Of a stretch of DNA of 64,000 nt, positions 11,009 to 23,440 are shown in pieces. This DNA comes from Scalesia atractyloides. Its lineage: Eukaryota; Streptophyta; Magnoliopsida; Asterales; Asteraceae. Within the stretch, counting starts at the first letter, position 1. Each line of letters opens with the position of its first letter. The stretch is taken from positions 59,814,888-59,878,887 of the forward strand of contig CAMTDV010000013.1 of NCBI GenBank assembly GCA_947069175.1, given 5' to 3'. A program made the position numbers and the translations under genes. Below the pieces are notes generated by a model. That model searched no databases, was not told the origin of the DNA, and worked only from the letters and a program-made list of their open reading frames with translations.

Positions 11009-11654
11009 TTAACGGGTGATTACTCTCATTAGAAAGCGATGGTAAACCAGGAAAGGTCTACAAGAATACAAATTTGTTACAAAATCTCTCATTAGATAAT
11101 GAGAGAAGTTGTAAGGAACTTCTTGCACTATTGCATGCACAAGTTCCATCAACTTGTATAAGACTTCATGGAAGTTCACAATCTTTCTTGAAGAGCATAT
11201 CCCGAGCTGTGTGATCAAGAACAGCCATAACTTTATAAAGCTGGACTTGGTGATGGCTCTTGCATGGCCCTCCACATGGTATCCCATCTGGGTTAAGGTG
11301 TTGTCTAGTTCCTGATGAGTGAATGTCAGGTTGTTATTATCATCATTGGGGTTGAAGACCTCCCTAATGATGTGTTCATTGAGGACGATACCCATCTCCA
11401 TTACTCTACTACCAATGGTAGTTATTCTTCCCCCTTGAGGATGAGTTGGGCATTGAGCCAAAACTCCTGTAGAATGTCTGGGTGAACCCAGATGTGGGTA
11501 GTTATGGCATATGCGAGGGGGCTGTTGAGCAACATGGCAAGGATGATCTTGCATCCTTCCCATGTAGCACCACTAACATCCATGCGGACCTTAAGGTTAT
11601 GTACTGGGTGGTACGGAAGTTCAAAGTGTGAGTATCAACTTGTGCCATTGTTGA
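11009..11654 (-). pseudogene. non-pol ORF fragment of element B
   Basis: A minus-strand frame from about 11563 to 11009 encodes a globular segment including MEMGIVLNEHIIREVF, LTQMGYHVEG, FIKLWLFLITQLG and FVTNLYSCRPFLVYHRF. This matches the N-terminal globular domain of the family also seen in elements A and C. A frameshift near 11450 separates it from an upstream stretch (ILQEFWLNAQLILKG). The fragment is cut at 11654/11655 by the LTR of the large gypsy element, so the gypsy inserted into copy B. The rest of the ORF and the flanking LTRs were not found. Confidence 0.5.
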
Positions 11655-13621
11655 TGTAACAACCCTCAAATAGGTCCCACAATAATTCGTATTCGAAACC
11701 CCAAACGTGCACGGCCAGAACTAGCACGAAAAATAAAAAAAATAAGATTTTGATGCTTCCCGCAGATGCTTCTCGCGGGCTGTGATAGGGAGGCCATGTC
11801 ATGTCGCGGGGCGTGAGAGACCTTGTAGCCTCCAAAGATACGTGTCGTCCATATGTCAAACCTACCCTGGTGACTCATGCCACATATGCCCTAGCTAAAT
11901 CCTCTCGCGGGCCGCGAGAGGGAAGCCTTTACCTGTCGCGGGTAGAGATGGGCATAATAACCGGTTCCAAACCCGACCCGGTGGAACCGACCTGGAACCG
12001 GTTCCGGTTCCTACCCGGCTAATAGTAGAACCGGTTCCGGGTTCAAAAAACCCAGTGGTTCCAACCCGGTTCCACATTTTATAAATAAAATCGGTTCGTA
12101 CCCGGTTCCTACCCGGACCTGGTGCGTACCCGGAACCGGTTCCGGGTATGACAAAAAAACCCGATATGCCCATCTCTACCGTTAACTTACGCCTACAAGA
12201 TATAAACCATCACAACCTCGTCTTTGCACGCCATTTTAATTGTGGAAGTTTGAAAGTGTAAGTTATTGATATTGGGATGCAAGGAGGCAAGAAGGCAAGG
12301 AATTTACAATCGGTATCTAATAGTTTTGCAGCTTTTTTCATTGAATTGACCGAATGAATAGGTTTCTAATAGTCTTTGCAGTCTTTTCCATTTAATTGTA
12401 ACATTAGGAACCGGTTCCAACCCGACCTGAACCGGGTACACTCGGTTCTAGTTTTAATGGTTAAAACCCGGGTAGGAACCGTACCCGGTTACAACAAGAA
12501 CCGGTTCCATTGACACACATTCAGGAACCGGGTCCGGTTAGGAACCGGGTCCGGTTAGGAACCGGGTCCGGGTATAAAAAGGAACCGATTATGCCCATCT
12601 CTAGTCGCGGGGCGTGAGACGCCTTAAAATTAGCTATAAATTGAGCGAGCTCTACACAGTTCAACTCGTCCATTTTCTTTCTTTCTCTCTCGCTATTCTG
12701 GTGTAATACTTCTATTATACTTGAAGTTCTAAACCTCTGCCCGTACTCAGTGTGTAACCCGAATCACTGGTACGCTACCATGTCCGATCAATCTATAAAC
12801 AATTCAACGGATGTTTAAGTGCTGCCTGAATAAGGCTATACTTTGTCATCACGTTGTGGTTTTAATGTCGTGATTATCGTTAAAGTTTGAATTGGGTTAA
12901 TACACTAATACGTGTGCATTGTGTGTTTAATTAGGAACCTAAGAATTAGACCAGGAGGCTATTACTATAAACCTTAAATCTGTAATGTGAGTCATTCTCT
13001 TTTCTCAATTGGTTTGCAAAACCCTAAATGTTTTCCAAGTTGTATTTACAGTGATTAAGTTTTTGTATTCTAAAAATACTACCGGTATGTGGGGTTTTGT
13101 ATACAGTACTTAATAATATTCACTATTGGACAACTGATTAGCCAATGAGTGATATGACCACAGTCACAGGAACTGCCACCGAGTGACAAATATTGATTGA
13201 GTAATTGTTAGATATAAACAAATGTAAAAACCCTTAATGCTGTAATTACAATACGCTATCTTTTTATTAAATCTGAATAAACTCACCAGTATTTGCTGAC
13301 CAAATGTTTTTAAAATGCGTTTCAAAGCAATTTACTGTGAAGGAAAGGAAAGAGCTATGAAGCACTCAAGCTTAAATAAGTGGCTATATAAACCTGAATA
13401 AAACATATTTTGTAATCAAGGGTCATCCCTGTGAAAGCCATTATGTAAATATGGGTTTTATCCCATAATTTATGAAATGAAAACTACAGTGTTTTGAAAA
13501 CTCCAATATTTTTCCTGACACCTGGTCCTGATAAAAATTCCGCTGCGATAATTTTAATAACACCTGTACCACTTGTATCTACTCACGGCTCCCACCTAAG
13601 GTAGGGTCGGGGGTCGTGACA
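11655..13621 (+). repeat. 5' LTR of the gypsy element (with hAT insertion)
   Basis: It runs from TGTAAC to GACA and is about 1.3 kb long after removing the 661-bp insertion and one 8-base duplication. It aligns closely with the 3' LTR (33972-34592), for example the shared stretch around 12611-12990 against 34208-34592. A TATA-like region precedes GAGCTCTACACAGTTC near 12646. Confidence 0.85.
11943..12603. mobile_element. hAT-like non-autonomous DNA transposon in the gypsy 5' LTR
   Basis: The 661-bp insert has terminal inverted repeats TAGAGATGGGCATA (11943-11956) and TATGCCCATCTCTA (12590-12603). It is flanked by a perfect 8-bp duplication GTCGCGGG (11935-11942 and 12604-12611). The 3' LTR supplies the empty site with a single copy (GTCGTGGG). 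An 8-bp duplication with TAGNG-type ends is the hAT signature. There is no transposase. Both subterminal regions are packed with ACCCGGAACCGGTTCC motifs, probable transposase-binding repeats. A further copy of the right-hand terminus lies internally at 12165-12178. Confidence 0.9.
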
Positions 13622-13787
13622 GAAGGTGGTATTAGAGCCACTGGTTTAAGCTAATTAAGTATTGTGAAATACTTAAAATTCGTAGTTAGGAAATAAATGA
13701 AATAACTTCTGTGATCACTGTGATACTAACTAAATATTATATATTCGATTTTTGTAGTTCGATATTTTTATTGTTTTGTGTAACAAT

Positions 13788-14470
13788 ATGAGCAATAGAG
13801 GAATAGTTGAAGCTTTTCAGAACATATCCGTTAATAATTCCGACATGGACACTATTGAAGACCAACCCGGTACACAATCCGGATACGAAGCCGATAAAGA
13901 CGAACCAATGATATTTTAGGCTCAGCCGGTCAATATAGCTCCTCCAAAAAATAGAAGATTAGATTGGCAAGTGAAAAGGAATAAAAAGAAGAAGAAAAAC
14001 CCAACTGCAACAACCAAACAAACTGGAAAACCAGCAGGAAACCCAACTATAGGAGAAAATTCCAATTTAGCCCCCGTGCTAATGACATGGGTAGAACTAG
14101 ACCAACGCCTAGCAAACTATGAAATGTTCAAGCCAATAATAAATAAAATCAACCTAAATATGCCACCTCACTCACCAATACCCGGAAACCCAGAACCTAT
14201 GAATCCTAAACCCATTATGCCACAACAACCATTTCAAAACCAAGTTGAAGAGTGGTGGACCAACGACTGGGCTTTTCAAGACCTAATGACCGATCTTTTT
14301 CAATTCTACCCAAATTACCAACCTGCACCCCAGCTTATCCCCCAATGAACCTTGAGAACGTGGAAGAACTTCGCCACTATGGAGAAGAGTTGATGGACAC
14401 TTGCAAGCGGATACGCACTATGGGAGAAAATCTTGTCTGGAAGTACGACGAGAGGGAACATCAGTTTTGA
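13788..14470 (+). pseudogene. gypsy first ORF (gag N-terminal region), broken
   Basis: The frame starts at ATG 13788 and has an in-frame stop near 13917. It continues through a basic stretch (KRNKKKKKNP, about 13977) and a Pro/Asn-rich region, and shifts frame near 14330. The last part (MNLENVEELRHYGEELMDTC) ends at 14470. It is rich in Pro, Gln and Asn, with no zinc knuckle. A separate upstream ORF before the main gag is common in this type of plant gypsy element; its function is not known to me. Confidence 0.6.
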
Positions 14471-14773
14471 AGCCAGGATTAACCTTATAATATATATGTA
14501 TAATGTACTTTTTGTGTTTTCTATACAAAAAAAAAACTAAACTAAACTATATATATAAATATATGTGGTAGTATATGTATGATATATGAAGCATAATATA
14601 TAAAGAGTAAAAGTCGCAATGATCGACGTTTTTGATAATATGCTCCGACTAATTGTGTTTACGATATTTCGATTATTTTATTATTTATTCTATGATATTA
14701 ATATTTGAAATATGTTTGCAATTAAGATGTCAAATGAAGTTAACAATCAGCCCAGAACAATCATGAAAACTTT
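14471..14773. other. AT-rich spacer between gypsy ORFs
   Basis: About 300 bases with runs of TATATA and no coding signal, separating the first ORF from the gag-pol frame. Confidence 0.4.
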
Positions 14774-16000
14774 TTGGATAAAAGCGCCATAGAGAATATA
14801 GTAGCTCAGGGAATAGCTGATTCAATACCTTTAATTATCGAAGTCGTTATAAACCATATGCCTATAGAAATTAATATAGTCGTGAGTAGCAAGCGTAATC
14901 GTAGTAATAGTCAAAGCGTCAATGAAGATAATGAGATCTTTATTAAAGCTCCACTTCCTAAAAGAAGGAAAGTGATAACTTTCAGATGTACTTATAAAGA
15001 TTTTCTAGCCTGTAAGGTAACCGAATTTGCAGGCAGTGAAGGAGCCATGGCTGCCCTACGATGGTTGGAAAAGAGTGAAGTTGTTATTAAAATTAGTAAA
15101 TGTGCCAAAGAAGATAAGGTAATGTATGCTTTTAACTCTTTAAGGATGAAGCGTTGAAAGGGTGGAATACGATTCTTCAGGCAAAAGGAAGTGACATGGC
15201 TTATGCCATGAACTGGAAGGAGTTTAAGGAAATGACAGAATTGAAATTCTGTTCTCCTCATGAAAAGGAACAAATGGCTAATAAGTTCCTAAATCATAAA
15301 ATGGCCGATGTAAATTGTCGTGAGTATACGACAAAATTCTTTGAATATGCAAGAATTGTACCAAATCTGGCTTTGCCAGAACTCATACTAATTTCTCGTT
15401 ATGTTTGGGGATTAATTAGTGAAATCCGTGATATAGTCAAGGCAGCTAGACTTCCGACTGTTGAGGAAACAGTTGATGGGGCCAATACTTTGACTGACGG
15501 ATTAATCCGCGCAAGAGAAGAAAATAAAAAGAAGGAATTAGCATAGAAAATTACCCAGGAATTCCGCTCAGGTAATACCTGCAGAAGGAGAGGAGTTGGG
15601 CAGTCTTCGGCTCCACCTTTCTGTAAATTCTGTAAGAGGAAACACTCAGGGAAGTGTGTTTGGTACTGCAATTTCTGTAAAACACCTGGACATAAAGAGG
15701 AACAATGTAGAAATAAAACTATTGTCTGTTTCAACTATGGAGAGACCGGCCACATTAAGCCAAATTGCCCGAACCTTATTAAAGTACATGACAACAAGGC
15801 AAAAGCAGCAGACCGAGCTAAGAAGAACACACAAGCATTCGTACTTATGGCGCAAGAAGCAGCAATGATTCTAGATTTGATAGCTGGTACGTTCCTTGTC
15901 CATGACGTATATGTTAAAGTATTATTTGACTCTGGTGCAAATTAAAGTTTTATAAATACTGCATTCTGTCAAGCTCTTAATTAACCATTAACTAAGCTTA
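14774..16000 (+). pseudogene. gypsy gag, nucleocapsid and protease, broken
   Basis: The retrotransposon gag domain lies in frames 14774-15157 and 15154-15546 (NWKEFKEMTELKFC, YTTKFFEYARIVPNLALPE), separated by a frameshift. After a stop at 15544 comes a nucleocapsid with three zinc-knuckle-like segments between about 15619 and 15770. The last reads CFNYGETGHIKPNC, where the second Cys has become Tyr. The protease active site VLFDSGAN is at about 15921-15944 and is followed by a stop. The protein would form the particle, bind RNA and process the polyprotein. The lost knuckle Cys and several stops show it is dead. Confidence 0.75.
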
Positions 16001-16222
16001 GTGAAGTTGTATGGTAGAAACGGCAGAAGGAAACTCCACCAACATACGTGAAGTACTTCCAGGAGGAAGATAGAATTATTACGACATAAGTTCACGAAAA
16101 ACTTGCTACCTATGAATCTAGCCGGATTTGATGTAGTATTTGGAATGGATTGGTTGGTAGCCAATCATGCTTGAATCTTATGTGATCAAAATACTGTTGA
16201 GATTCGTACGCCAACAGGAGAA

Positions 16223-17551
16223 ATGATCATGATCCGAGGAGAGAAACCAACCAAGCCAACGAAATTCATCTCTGTGATGAAAGCTGCAAGTTATGCATGG
16301 AAGCAAGGCATAGTGTATATGATTTCTGTGATCATTAACACTAAAGGCAAGGAACTGAAAGAAATTCTGGTAATATCGGAATATCCCGACGTTTTCCTAG
16401 AAGACCTACCTGGACTGCCACCAGACCAAGAAGTAGAATTTAGAATTCATCTGATACTAGGAACTGCACCAATTGCTAAAGTACTTTATCGATTAGCACC
16501 GACAGAGATATTTGAATTAAAGAAGCAATTAGATGAATTAATAGAAAAAAAGGATTTATACAACCAAGTTCATCCCCTTGGGGAGCACTTGTGTTGTTTG
16601 TCAAAAAGAAAGATGGTTTGATGCGTATGTGTATCGATTATAGAGAATTGTATAAGGTCACAATCAAGAATCAGTACCCATTACCAAGAATTGATGATCT
16701 ATTTGATCAACTCCAAGGAGCTCGGTATTTTTCCAAGGTTGATTTATGTTCAGGATACCATCAACTGAAAGTACAGGAAGAAGACATTCCTAAAACTGCT
16801 TTCAGAACAAGGTATGATCATTACGAGTTTACAGTCATGCTATTTGGCCTAACAAATGCTCCAGCAGCATTTGTGGATATGATGAATAGAATATGTAAAC
16901 TGTACCTGGATAAATTTGTAATTGTCTTCATAGAAGATATACTTATTTATTCAAAAAGCGAAGGAGAGCATGCTAAGCATCCACATGTACTTTTAACATT
17001 GTTGAGAAAAGAAAAGCTTTATGCTAAATTCTCAAAATGTGAATTCTGGTTGCAAGAAGTGCAATTTTTAGGACATTTGATTAATCATGAAGGAATTCAT
17101 GTGGATCCCACAAAGATCGAAGCGTTTACCAAATGGAAAGTCCCTAAGTCGCCTACAAAAGTCAGAAATTTCCTAGGACTGGCAGGATATTATCGACGCT
17201 TTATCCAAGATTTTTTCAAGGATAGCCGTTCCGTTAACTAAGTTAACGTGTAAGTCAGTTAAGTTTGAATGGGGACCCAAGCAGGAATAAGCTTTTACAA
17301 CCCTGAAACAAAAATTAATGAATGCACCGATACTTGCATTACCAGAAGGAACTGAGGATTTTGTAATCTTTTGTGATGGTGATTGCTTACACATCTAAGC
17401 AACTGAAGAAACACGAAGAGAATTATACAACTCATGACTTAGAGTTAGAAGCGATAATTTTTGCCCTTAAAATTTGGAGTCATTATTTGTATGGTAGTAA
17501 GTTTACTATCTTTATAGATCATAAAAGCTTAAGATATATTTTTGGGCAAAA
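16223..17551 (+). pseudogene. gypsy reverse transcriptase and start of RNase H, broken
   Basis: The frame 16223-16621 holds the protease-RT linker (YPDVFLEDLPGLPPDQEVEF). A one-base shift leads to 16591-17241 with the RT core: VKKKDGLMRMCIDYREL, YPLPRIDDLFDQLQGA, FSKVDLCSGYHQL, LFGLTNAPAAF and LGLAGYYRRFI. The catalytic motif reads FIEDIL, so the first of the paired aspartates is Glu. Stops near 17240 and a frameshift lead to RNase H (17373-17551: SKQLKKHEENYTTHDLELEA, FIDHKSLRYIF). RNase H is cut by SIRE-A at 17552 and resumes at 28476. It cannot encode active enzyme. Confidence 0.85.
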
Positions 17552-18306
17552 TGTAGGTCCACCTGCGGATGGTGTTAAACCAGTTCCTTGTTCATATGAC
17601 ACACACACAAGTGTGGAATCCAAGTGTGCATGCAACCAAAGCAAAGTAAAGAACACGGGGTAACCAAAGATTCACTATCTTGATTAATGATTGAGAACAA
17701 ATACAAACATATACACACAATGCTCGTATGACTCAAACAAACTTGTTGTGTTCTTGTGTCTTCGTCTTCAGAGATAACTAACTCAAAGGGTAACAAGCTC
17801 TCTAGGCTGACCAACTAGCTCTCTGGCAACCCCAACTAAGAGGTACATGTCTGCTTATATAGTGTCTGTCTAGTTTCGTACGAAATACGAGTCTAGACAT
17901 ACTGAACACAATATTTCACACGAGACACATCTCCAAAAGAATTGGTACGGAACAGGTGTTTCGTACGAAGTACTTCATTTCGTATGAAACAAGTAACTCA
18001 CTTGTTACTTGAGACTGTTTCGTACGAATCCTGTGGTTCGCACAAAATACTTGATTCGTACAAATCCTCTGACTCGCACAGAATCCTGATTCTTGGAGAA
18101 CGCGTGTAGACATGACGTTTACAAGACTTATCAGTATGCACACATGCAACTGATTAACACAGACAAGCTAAGATGTCATACTAGATCAAGATAGAAGGAT
18201 ATCCCGATCTATTTGACACGACCAAACCTATACAGACACTTGAGCAAAGACCGTACAATTACAACTATAATTAAGAACAAGCGACAGACACAAAACTGTA
18301 TCAACA
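17552..18306 (-). repeat. SIRE-A 3' LTR (left copy)
   Basis: 755 bp; on the minus strand it opens TGTTGATACAG and ends GACCTACA. It contains several TTTCGTACGAA palindromes (about 17872-18064) and a TATA-like stretch near 17855 (minus strand). Confidence 0.92.
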
Positions 18307-20019
18307 AACTCCCCCTTGGATGTTGCTTGGTCTTTGGTCTTTGGTCTTCAGACTTTGGTTTTCACATAGAATGGTTTGGAGTATCAAAAAACTCCCCCTG
18401 AAGATATGTTATCCATTGATAGATCTGCTATCTAATGATTAGAGTATCAGGTCTTCGAACTTCTAAGAAACTTCAAATCTTTCTTGTTTCCTCTTCTGAC
18501 TTGTCAGATTTCTTCGTTGCTGGTCTTTGTTTATGTTCTTTTTGTATCAATCTGTACTCATAGACAAATATAATTAGAACACAAATTTCTCAGGGGATAC
18601 ACACGAAAGACTTATCATAAAATCTTCGTATGATTGTATTCCCTGAACGAGATACACACACTCGTATGAATTCCAGCAGCAAATTTGAGAAAAACAAGTG
18701 ACCAAGTCAAACAATGACTAGGTTCGTTCATATGAGATACACACACGCAAACGAATTTCAGATTTTGGTTTTCTTTGATGGATTACTTGTTGCAAGATAT
18801 TACTTTTATGAAGTTGCGATATCAAATAGATGGTTTTATGGCGTATCTTGGTAGAAACTCTCGAGTATTAACTTTGGCTAACTTTCAAAAAGTAATTACA
18901 TAAGCAACTAAGTAAACTAGACATAAAATCAAAATATACAGATAAACTACAATCTTTTTGAGTTTCAAGGTAAAGGAATCATACCAGCATTTTAATCTTT
19001 GTCAAAGACGGTATTAGGTTTTCAAAATTAAACAGATAAGTATTTAACTGTGATTATCGGTATTGTTGTCCACGTAAGCTCAGACTTATCAGATGTAATC
19101 ATGATTAGGAGATATGATTAAGGTATGGATTTATACTTACTAGCCGGTGTTCAACCACATCACGACACATTCCCGTGCACGAGAGAAAATCTTACCGGTG
19201 AGTATGCAGCTTTATCATTTGTTTTGATGTATATGAATGATGTGAGATACTCACTTATTTTTGATTGAAAACCAGCCCTTTGTGATTTAATCACTTATTG
19301 ATGAGGAACTTGATTTTCATATGCATGCAGGGCACAGGAGTAAGTCCGTGAACATGTTAGTACCATCGTACCGACAAAGAGACGAACTTAACTCCCGCAT
19401 AAATCTATGATATTTTATCACTTATTTAGGGGATGTGATATTTTATCACTTATTTGAAGGTCGAATGCATTATGTACACGTATGTATGATATCATGGAAG
19501 TTCTAGACTTGCGCCACCATTATTTTTCGGCAAAATATTCAACCATGATACCCAGATGATAAGCCAGCATAAAGACCGTATATCTCAGAACCTCGGCACT
19601 CTATCAAACGAAATTTCGGTACCAAGACCATATGCCAATGAATGGTTCCCACCTGGCGTTCTGTCTGTTAGGTTTGTATCAACCTGCACATTTTAGTCTG
19701 ATTGTGAGCCTACCGATACATCATAAGTAAAAGCTACTTATCAATCTTCTTTCTATGCTTTTAACCATTTCTGACAGATTTACCGGGGAATTTCATCATC
19801 TTCAACTTATCCAAGAAACTCATTTTTGATTTTTTTAATGTTTTTGTATTTTTCTGAATTTTTCTCCCCCTTAAACAAAGAAGGTAAATAAAAGACATAT
19901 TTTTGTATTTTCTTGAAATTTACTCCCCCTAAAATATAAAACTGAAAATCTTTTTGTAGTTTTAGATTTTTAGAAAAGTATTTACAAAAATAGTTAGCCA
20001 TGGTTGAGTTACTCGGGCT
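18307..20019 (-). promoter_or_regulatory. SIRE-A 3' untranslated region with multiple polypurine tracts
   Basis: No ORF remains between RNase H and the 3' LTR. On the minus strand four G-rich polypurine tracts occur: at 19921-19930, 19864-19873, 18391-18400 and, adjoining the LTR, 18307-18319. Multiple tracts are a described feature of Sireviruses. Only the LTR-adjacent tract is expected to prime plus-strand synthesis. The rest of this 1.7-kb stretch is AT-rich and non-coding. Confidence 0.7.
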
Positions 20020-21328
20020 TCACCTTGATGCCATTAACCAAAAGTAGATTATCAAAACGTGATTTATCAAGGCTTTGGTAAAAAGGTCGGCATGTTGGTG
20101 ATCAGTGTGGATTTTAACAACATCGATAAGTCTCTTTTCATAACAATCTCGTATGAAATGATACTTAATCTCAATGTGTTTTGAATGCTGTACAAGATTC
20201 CGAGTGATCTGTAAAGCAGCTTCATTATCAACAAAAATAGGAGTAGTAAGAAATTCAAAAACCGTAGTCGCGCATTTGCTGTTGAATCCATAGAATTTGA
20301 GAGCAGCAACTAGAAGCTGAAATATACTCAGCCTCACATGTTGATGTAGCTACACAAGTTTGCTTTTTGCATTGCCACGTGACTAGGCGATTTCCTAAGA
20401 ACTAACATCCTGCTGTTGTTGACTTTGCATTGATTTTGCATCCGCCATGATCAGAATCACTTAATGCTGTCAGATCAAAGTTATCATCCTTAGGGTACCA
20501 TAGACCAGTGTCAGGGCGACCCTTTGGATAACGAAAGATCCTTTTCACAGCCATCAAGCGAGAAACTTTCAGACTAGACTGATAACGCGCCAGAAGACAT
20601 GTTGGGTACATTATGTCGGGTCTTGAAGTAGTAAGATACATGAGAGATCCGATCATAGCACGATAGAGAGATGGTTCTACATGTTCACCCATTCCGTCTG
20701 GAGTAATCCCATGATTTTGAGCTAATGGAGTTCCCAAAGGCTTTGAGTCATCCATCTGAAATCGTTTGAGAATATCTCCGACGTACTTGGTTTGATGGAT
20801 AAAAATCCCTTCCTTTGATTGCTGAACCTGCAAACCTAAAAAGAAAGTCATTTCTCCCATTGCGCTCATCTCGAACTTCTCCTGCATAACCTGTTCGAAT
20901 TCTTTGCACATTCGAGTGTTAGTAGACCCAAATATAATATCATCAACATAAACCTGTATTAGCAGTAAATCCTCGTCATGTTCCTTGATGAAGAGAGTAC
21001 AGTCGATCAGGCCTCGTCGAAAACCATTCTTCATAGACAACGTTTCATACCAAGCCCTCGGAGCTTGATGAAGACCATATAACACCTTGTTGAGAAGCCA
21101 AACCTTATTAGGATGGAGTGGATCTTCAAAACCTGGCGGTTGCTCAACATATACTTCCTCTTCTACCACACCATGAAGAAATGCACTCTTCACATCCATC
21201 TGATAAATGTTGAACTTCTTGAAGGACGCATAAGCCAAAAAGATTCTTATGGCCTCAAGTCGTGCAACCGGTGCATAAACTTCATTGTAATCAATGCCTT
21301 CGACTTGATTAAAACCTTGAACAACCAA
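20020..21328 (-). pseudogene. SIRE-A reverse transcriptase and RNase H
   Basis: A 308-codon frame (21328-20402) carries the copia RT core: FNQVEGIDYNEVYAPVARLE, QMDVKSAFLHG, VYVEQPPGF, VLYGLHQAPRAW and the intact catalytic motif YVDDIIF (about 20935-20955). RNase H follows (SDSDHGGCKINAKSTTAG). A stop at about 20402 breaks it. Motifs continue with CATTVFEFLTTPIFVDN, QHSKHIEIKYHFIRDCYEK and ADLFTKAL down to about 20040. A further stop lies between this ORF and the integrase frame at 21329. The RT core looks chemically complete, but the polyprotein is not. Confidence 0.88.
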
Positions 21329-23138
21329 TCACGCTTTGTTTCTCACAACAACACCTCGTTCATCCTTCTTGCACTTGTACACCCATCGTGTACCAATCTT
21401 CTTGTAGCCGTCAGGCCTGTCAACCAATTTCCAGACGCCTAACTTCTGAAACTGTTGAAGTTCTTCCTGCATGGGTTCAACCCAAGAGTCTTCTTTCATT
21501 GCCTCCTTCCAAGATTTTGGTTCTACTTGGCACACATAGCAGGCAAAAGACCAATCATTCAGACCACCAGATTCCCTGATTTCTGAATACAATCCAGCAT
21601 GTTGGTTGTTTCGAAGCTGATTACGAGTCTGCACACCACTATGGACATCTCCAATAATATTATGTTGAGGATGGATATTATGAATACGAGTTTCTGGCAC
21701 ACTAGGAACTCGAGAATTGATATCCAAATTGTTGATATTCAGATCAACAGTTACATCGAGAGCTGGATTTGATGACGTTGTAGATGCCTGACCTTCAGTT
21801 GTTCCTAGAGGTTGAATATTTGACGTATCATTTGAAAATCCAGGAACCGCACCAGAGGTAGCTTCATTCGCATCGTGAAACTCATCGTCTTCTGATGAAA
21901 CATTATAATCCGCAGCGTCTTCGAATTCCTCATTTTGAACAAGATTGTTAACCGAAGTCGACACTTGAGGGTTAACAATAATTGGTCGAACTAGTGATGA
22001 ATCTACTGCAGTATTACTTTCCAATAACATCTGAGCAGCAGCTGTTGCATCATCAAAAGTTGGCAGATTAAAGGAGTCAATTAGCCCATCGTAGTCAAAC
22101 ATCCAAGGAGCACCCAGAGCTCTAACAGCTTCTGTATATCTCTGAACCTTGACTTCACCCCATTCTTCAATATTCTTCGAAGACAAATTCCACACTCGAA
22201 AATTTGGAGTAGCATATCCAAGAAAGAAACCTTCGATAGCCTTGGGACCAAACTTTCCATGTGGGTTGATCATAGTGCATGAAGCTCCAAAAGGTTCTAA
22301 GAAAGAAATATCCGGTTTCCTTTTATGTAACAACTCAAAGCATGTCTTCCCATGTCTCTTCACCGTCAGAACTCTATTCATCGTATAACACGCAGTAGCA
22401 ACAACTTCTCCCCAAAATTGAAAGGGAAGTTCTGATTCTACTAACATGGTTCTTGCAGTTTTAATAAGTGTTCTATTTTTCCTCTCAACGACGCCATTTT
22501 GTTGTGGAGTATATCGAGAACTGTACTCATGCAGAATACCCTTTGAGGGAACAGTACTCGTCCATAACTTGATTCTTGAATTCCGTGCCATTGTCGCTTC
22601 TGATTCTCCTTACCTTCAGATTGTACAAATTTTCTAGCAGAGTCTGGAGATTTTTGAGGATAGTAGGAACTTCACTCTTGTGTGCCAACATGTTTACCCA
22701 TGAGAATCTGGAATAGTCATCAGTAACTACCAAACAATAAGAATCACCAAAGGTTGTCTTGTGTTTCATAGGTCCAAAGAGGTCCATATGAAGACGTTCC
22801 AGTGGCATATTCATAGTGTTGATCTTCTTCACGGGATGAGACTTTCTCGCTTGCTTCCCTTTTTGGCATGATACACAAACGTCTTGAAGATGAAAATTCT
22901 TCACTGGTACACCATTCACTAGATTGTTCTTCACCAAATAGTTCATTTTCCTCAGGTGAATGTGTCCCACACGTCTGTGCCAGGAGATTGATTCCTTCTC
23001 GGTGGCTTTAGAGACAAAACATGTGACTTGTGCAGATGCTGTAATAGCTTGGCTCATATCAAGAATATACAAATCATTAATTCTTGGAGCCGACAGGAGA
23101 ATCCATTCCTTGGGGATCCTGAATCCAGGCTTCCGCAC
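21329..23138 (-). pseudogene. SIRE-A integrase (two frames)
   Basis: Frame 23138-22527 contains the pre-integrase zinc finger (HRRVGHIH ... CVSCQ), the first catalytic Asp in HMDLFGPM, and the second in SDNGTEF. A frameshift near 22540-22590 leads to frame 22591-21329 with the catalytic Glu in QQNGVVERKNRTLI and the lineage-typical C-terminal part (GKFGPKAIEGFFLGYA). A long acidic linker runs on to the RT start (WKLVDRPDGYKKIGTRWVYK). All three acidic residues of the D,D,E triad are present, but they are split over two frames. Confidence 0.88.
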
Positions 23139-23440
23139 ATAACATCCGGCATCACAAAATGTACCGTGAACTTCTTGTCGCAGATTTGAGAAACCCTAAG
23201 AAGATTGTGATCAATTTGCCGCACATAACTGATCTTGTCGAAGCTCACAACACCATTGGAGACCATTTCTTCTCCAGTGATGTATCCACCTTTGTCACCA
23301 GCAAAAGCAACATAACCACCCCTTATGCTTTTCACATCATATAGGAGCCGCAAGTCGCCCGTCATGTGCCTTGATGCTCCACTGTCAACAATCCAATGAC
23401 TGTTTACAGTTCCTCCTGGAACACCCTGCACATTCCACAA
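23054..23440 (-). pseudogene. SIRE-A aspartic protease
   Basis: The frame contains WIVDSGASRHMTG, the aspartic protease active site (DSGA) of copia elements, followed by VAFAGDKGGYITGEG-like glycine-rich sequence and HNLLRVSQIC. It would cut the gag-pol polyprotein in the particle. It overlaps the start of the integrase frame, with a frame change near 23130. Confidence 0.82.

Noticed and set aside
17575..18149. Minus-strand frames in the SIRE-A LTRs (also 27739-28313)
   Set aside because: They are the same in both LTRs, cover the promoter palindromes and TATA box, and have no domain.
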